Part shown: positions 19,179 to 23,503 of the stretch, piece after piece
Layout: each line of letters begins with the position of its first letter
Numbering within the stretch: the stretch's first letter is position 1
NCBI GenBank assembly: GCA_018398765.1
Contig: JAHBMJ010002013.1
Span: 1-23,503, forward strand
Length of the DNA stretch: 23,503 nucleotides
Origin: Chromera velia
Taxonomy: Eukaryota; Sar; Chromeraceae
Direction: 5' to 3'
Made by a program: the position numbers and the translations under genes
The notes under the pieces: model-generated
The model's database searches: none
What the model was told of the DNA's origin: nothing
What the model saw: the letters and a program-made list of their open reading frames with translations, nothing else

Positions 19179-21661
19179 GCAGCATGCCAGAACGTGCGAG
19201 AAAGGTTGGAAAGAGAGCGAGCTTTTTGACTCGATTTTGAGTGTGATTCGGTGTGGGGAGAGTTGAGCGACCCCCTCCTTCACAGTTTGTCCGGTTTTCG
19301 ACGGGACCCTCGCTAGTTCTTTTGTGTGTCCGATTTTTTAATGTCCTTTTTTTAAGCAGAAGAGCCTACGATCGCGTGTCCGACGCTAGTTGCTTTGTTT
19401 TGTTTGAAATGCCCTCAAGAGGGTGTGTGTGTGTGTCCCAAGCACGATCTCGTTTATGCACGTGTTTTTGTGTGAGACTTGAAAAGTGCATGACTTGCTG
19501 TGCTGTGTCGGTTCGACTCGTTTTTCTTGGAAAGAAATGTTTGCATGGTCAAACTCTTGAGGCGTGGTACTTGTGCGTGTCCGGTCGCGTGTCCGGTCAG
19601 CTGGCTCGATTGATTTCGTGCGAGCTTTCGTTTGTTCGTTGAAAAGGGTAGCGGGAAAGGAGCAGCAACAGATCTTTCTTTCGCCAGTATTCATGTTCTG
19701 TTTGGTTCGTCGTTGACTTTTTGATGTGAGTCGATCGCTTGTACGTCCGAGAGGGTCCCTCCCTGTGTGTGTCGACACCCTCGCCTTTTCTCTGCGGAGT
19801 CCATGTTGGTTTGTCTGGAAGGTGTCTGTATGTCCTTTAGGTTGAAAGAGGAGGAGAGCTCCACGGAAAGAAAAGCTGAGGTGTCAGCTAGTGCGCCCAC
19901 AAGGTCTTTTCATTTGGACCTCGTCTCCGAGCGGGAAGAGGGCGGAGGGTTTGGTTGGCTTCGTGCGCAATGTGTTCGGTGCATGCGTCGCGTGTTCTAC
20001 ACATGTGTGTGTATTTATTAGTCTGTGTGACGCCGGTCTGCGGCTGTGAGAGATTGATTGGTTGTCGGGCAGCATGCACGCAGAGGAAGATCAAGCAACA
20101 CAAAAGAAATGTCATCAGCCCCCCTTCTGCAGAAAGAAGGAAGCTGAAGCGGTGGTAAGGTTCGTCAAGTCGACCCATGCATGCATATGAAATATCAAAA
20201 AGTGCCCGGTTGTGTGTGTGCATGTGGAGCAAAGAAAGGTGCATTCGTTGTGTCAGTTTGTCCATGCAAGTGCGGTAAGTCAGGCAGTAAATCTGGTCGG
20301 TGATAAAGTCGGTGATCGAGATTCAGCCCCTGGGTTCAGGAAATCTGAGCTCAAGACTGATCCGATTGGGAGAGTGTCGTCCATCTGAATTATCCTAGCC
20401 TCAGCGCTGTTTGTTTTGCGATTGATATGAAGGTGAGGTTTGAAGGACTTTGCGTTTGATAGTTGATTGAAAAGCACAAAGAGTACAGCGCTTAAAAGCT
20501 TTAAACAGGGTCATTCATAGAAGATGTGTTAATCTAGGTGTTAATATTGACTATGTGTTCCGTCCAAAAAATTGATTCATAGATCGAGCCAGAGTTAGAA
20601 ATTATCTACTCGAAGTGTTCTTTAGAAAAGTGGTTTAAGGTTAGAGTTAGGCATGATTTATTTATCTATCAATGACTTTGGTATTATATCAATTGAATTG
20701 AGGTGGTTAAAGCCGGTAAGCCACCACTTACCACCATTTAGGCTTTGATTAATGTTGATTGTACTTCATTCTCTTCACGTAAATAAGTATGGCTTTTTTT
20801 GTCTTGCCTAGTTTTGTCTTATTTGAGTTTTATGCAGCTCTGAATCTCGTTAATATTAGTTACTCATAGATTACCATAGATATACATCATCATCATCATT
20901 ATCAGATTATAAATGAAAATATGTTGTGTTAGATATTCTGAAACTTCTGATTAGAATTAAAGTTAAGATTTTTTTCTAGAGGATTAGTCTCCTCCCTTAA
21001 TGCTGAACGTCCGACGTGCAGCTCTCAAGAGAAGCGCATATTAAAAAAGAATCAGTCAAAATAAGTCAGAATAAGTAAATAGAATGACTTTAATTAAAAA
21101 AAGGTCGTATTTATGTACCTTAATTCATGGGATTCTATACAAAACTTTTTAGAGTATTCTATGTAAAACTGGATGCAAAACATTAATTTGAAAAACATTT
21201 TTTTTTAAGGCTAAGTGGCAGTCTGTAGGCCGCGATGTTTTTTTTCTTTTTATTTTTCGATATTTGGGTGATAAATTGGGTCTATGTCTGAAGTGATTTG
21301 ATTGAGGGTTTTGTCATGCATGTCTATGTCTGAAGTATGTCAGTCGAATAAAAAGTTCCGGGGGGTTCTGGGGGGATCGGGGGAGGAGACGGAGACGGCG
21401 GGAAACGCGGAGACGGCCAGAGAATGTAAGAGATACCCAGAGAATGCGGCTCCATGGCCAGAGGATGCCGGAGGACGACAGAAAATATTAATAACACCAG
21501 TAAAGTAGAATAATGACAGGGATACAGACTATTTCAGACTTAGACATACGGAGAAAAATTTCCATCCGGCCCTCAGCCGACTACCTCCATCCCTCAGCTG
21601 GGTCGTGGAGGTTTACAAATACAACGTGCTTGAAAGCTTATGAGATACGCTCTTGTTTGCA
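19179..21661. other. 3' UTR and intergenic region without a supported gene
   Basis: From 19179 to about 20250 the DNA is GC-balanced and T/G-rich on the + strand, probably 3' UTR and spacer. Short open frames here have no motif, no splice pattern and no codon bias like the neighbours. From about 20480 to 21340 it is AT-rich. A 14-nt word TCTATGTCTGAAGT occurs at 21281 and 21322. I see no RNA gene. Confidence 0.55.
21359..21386 (+). other. G-rich tract with quadruplex potential
   Basis: Three long G runs (six, six and five) separated by short loops, followed by AGG, then GAGACGG repeats. The long runs can be split to give four G3 tracts. It lies about 280 bp upstream of the next candidate gene. 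Confidence 0.5.
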
Positions 21662-22864
21662 ATGCCCCTTGACCTGACTGAGGTTCAAGAACAGATGCGT
21701 GCCGGTAGCCTTTCGGCCAAGGCTGCGGTCATTGGTTGGTATGAAGGAGAGTTCGTTGAAACGGCCGGAGAGCATCGGTCGTTCGGTCGCTTCTTCAATG
21801 AGCTGGATTTCGGAACAGATCCTGAAGAGACCTTCGCAGAGGACTCCTTTACGATGTTCAAAGATTGCAAAGACCCTGACGCAGCGCTTCGAAGATGATG
21901 CTGGGGTCTGATGATCGAATATGGGCAGGACGAGGATCTCTTTTTCGATTTCAGCTGCACGGAGATTTTTTTGGACGAGTGCATGCACGGCTGTCCAAAG
22001 TCAGAGCTGATTATGGGATACCTCCGTCATTCCCTCGGAGACACGATGTCCGGCTTGGTGTTGAGGCACCGAGTGTCATCCTTTCCCGAGACGCCTGAAG
22101 TGATTGTTGTGCCGTCTACATTCCTCAAACAACTCGATCATGCACTTCAGAGTGGTGTTTGGGAACCGCTTGCAGTGCCTTCCCATGCCCCAGCAGCAGA
22201 GATGGTGTTCCAGGAAGATCGGGCAGAGAGACCCGAAGACGCAAAGCCGTTTGTCAGAGAGCTCGCAGCTTACTGCGTTCGATGCATTGCTTATCTGAGC
22301 ATGGGGGCGCTCGCTCTCTTTCAGCGGTCAGATGGTCAGGTGGACAGGAGGGACGGCTGGTCCCGTGTTTGCATTCAGCAGGCCCTCTCGCTGTCAGAGA
22401 CGGGTCCCCGGCCCTCTCCAGAAGGGCAGAGGCTTGACGAGGCAGGCACAGACACAGGAGGTGGAATTGCCTTGTTGTTGGACTTCTTGGCCCCCAACTT
22501 CGGTGATCCTTCTCTCGATTCTGTAGAGAAGGCGCTAGAAAAATTTTGTGAAGACTGCCGCAGCTGCGGTTCTTGGGGAGATGTGAATGTACGTCGATTG
22601 GTAGAGTCCAAAAGAGCCGCCGCGTCCGTGCGGGATGCCCAGGGCCTTCAACATGAGCCTCAGGAGACCGGTAGCGGTACGGAAGCCGACAGGGCCCCTT
22701 GGTATTCGATCGAGTTTGAGAAAAGGGGGAATGAGGAGGGGGGCTGTACCCGATGGCTGAAAATCCACGGGGAGACAGGAGAGTATTTTCCTGAGCCGCC
22801 CGTTGCTGCTGTGGCAACAGAGGAGGAAAGAGGCGGGGTCCGAAGCCGCTGTGAGATCATGTAA
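21662..22864 (+). CDS. Unrecognised acidic protein, single exon, interrupted by one in-frame TGA
   Basis: From ATG 21662 the frame encodes 78 residues, stops at TGA 21896-21898, then stays open in the same frame to TAA 22864 (ATG at 21911 gives 317 residues). Both parts look coding: acidic, Phe-rich stretches such as GRFFNELDFG before the stop and EDLFFDFSCTEIFLDEC after it. Either translation starts at 21911, or the stop is a mutation, error or recoded codon. I know no matching family. A Cys-rich short motif (CEDCRSC) lies near 215-221 of the longer part. The protein ends CEIM, which fits a CaaX prenylation box. I found no frame-keeping intron that would remove the TGA. Confidence 0.5.
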
Positions 22865-23225
22865 ATTTGGGCTGCATGCGTCAATTAAGTCTCGCCGCAC
22901 AGGTTCCGGCCAAAGGTTTTTTGCCTGCCAACTCTGTTTGTTAGCATTTACTTGTCCAACGTACTTGATCGTTGTACCATGCAGGCCATTTCAGAATAAT
23001 TCTCTATTTTTGAATTTCCCCCTCGCTATCTTCCCGCGGGTTTTCTCTCCAGAGCCGTTTTCATTCCTTCCTTTCTTTGAACTCCTCCTTGCTTCTTGAA
23101 CGAATCATTTTGCTTCATCTATATGCGCACCTGTTTGGAAACCCAGCTGGGTCGTACGCATATGACGACGTGTTCCTGTGTGTCGGAGCGTCGTTGCGTA
23201 CACGCGCGCGCGCGCGTGTGTGTAG

Positions 23226-23228
<3 letters not shown>
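22865..23228. other. Spacer downstream of the last gene
   Basis: Probably 3' UTR and spacer, T-rich, ending in a (CG)n-like stretch near 23202-23215. No gene seen. Confidence 0.5.
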
Positions 23229-23274
<46 letters not shown>

Positions 23275-23329
23275 TGTGTGTGTTTGTGTGTGCGTATGCG
23301 TGTGCATGTGCGTGTGCGTGTGCGTGTGT

Positions 23330-23393
<64 letters not shown>

Positions 23394-23439
23394 TTGTGTG
23401 TGCGTATGCGTGTGCATGTGCGTGTGCGTGTGCGTGTGT

Positions 23440-23503
<64 letters not shown>
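23229..23503. repeat. (TC)n then (TG)n satellite-like tract with an exact 110-bp tandem duplication
   Basis: (TC)n at 23229-23257 passes directly into imperfect (TG)n. Within it, 23281-23390 and 23391-23500 are identical, including the interrupting CGTATGCG, GCATGTGC, GTATG and GTCTG variants. The tract runs off the window edge. Confidence 0.95.

Noticed and set aside
18039-19283. A 414-codon open frame on the minus strand
   Set aside because: It is the antisense shadow of the wall protein's third exon, created by its C-ending codons. It is Gly/Asp/Leu-rich with no domain and no signal.
19253-20021. Several 60-130-codon frames on both strands after the wall gene
   Set aside because: No motifs, no codon bias, no splice logic; they fit 3' UTR or spacer.
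1-23503. CRISPR array, bacterial operon or phage element
   Set aside because: The tandem repeats are microsatellites, genes are intron-rich, and there are no ribosome binding sites or Cas-like proteins; the window is eukaryotic.

Overview
This is nuclear DNA from a eukaryote: genes are split by many GT-AG introns, there is a short LTR retrotransposon, and long simple-sequence repeats sit in introns and at the right edge. The gene set fits a chromerid alveolate such as Chromera or a relative: a GT48 1,3-beta-glucan synthase, a secreted protein built from CPxG two-cysteine modules that recall apicomplexan oocyst wall proteins, and repeated GCATGC words like those bound by ApiAP2 factors. The organism is an inference; no rRNA or other taxonomic marker is present.

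Layout. Positions 1-10833 (+) hold the 3' two thirds or more of a 1,3-beta-glucan (callose) synthase gene. I could thread it through 18 exons with consistent reading phase, reconstructing about 1,507 residues. Positions 10834-11596 are 3' UTR and intergenic DNA. Positions 11597-13459 are a compact LTR retrotransposon with two ~273-bp LTRs, a primer binding site, a polypurine tract, a 4-bp target duplication and one Gag-like reading frame, but no reverse transcriptase. Positions 13460-15226 are AT-rich and apparently gene-free. Positions 15227-16138 (-) encode a three-helix membrane protein with a C-terminal RING finger. A short GCATGC-rich divergent promoter separates it from a three-exon gene (16425-19178, +) for a secreted wall-type protein of about 802 residues. 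Positions 19179-21661 show no convincing gene. Positions 21662-22864 (+) hold an unrecognised acidic protein interrupted by one in-frame TGA. From about 23229 to the edge is (TC)n/(TG)n satellite-like DNA, including an exact 110-bp tandem duplication.

How the parts relate. The glucan synthase makes a wall polysaccharide at a membrane, and the secreted Cys/Thr-rich protein looks like a structural wall component, so two candidate cyst or cell wall genes lie about 6 kb apart on the same strand. The RING protein shares a promoter region with the wall protein gene. Co-regulation is a hypothesis only. The most unusual sequence signals are in the introns: a strong preference for GTCAGT donors (often running into GTCA repeats), nearly invariant TGCAG acceptors, and local tandem duplications that copy a 3' splice site three times and a 5' splice site twice.
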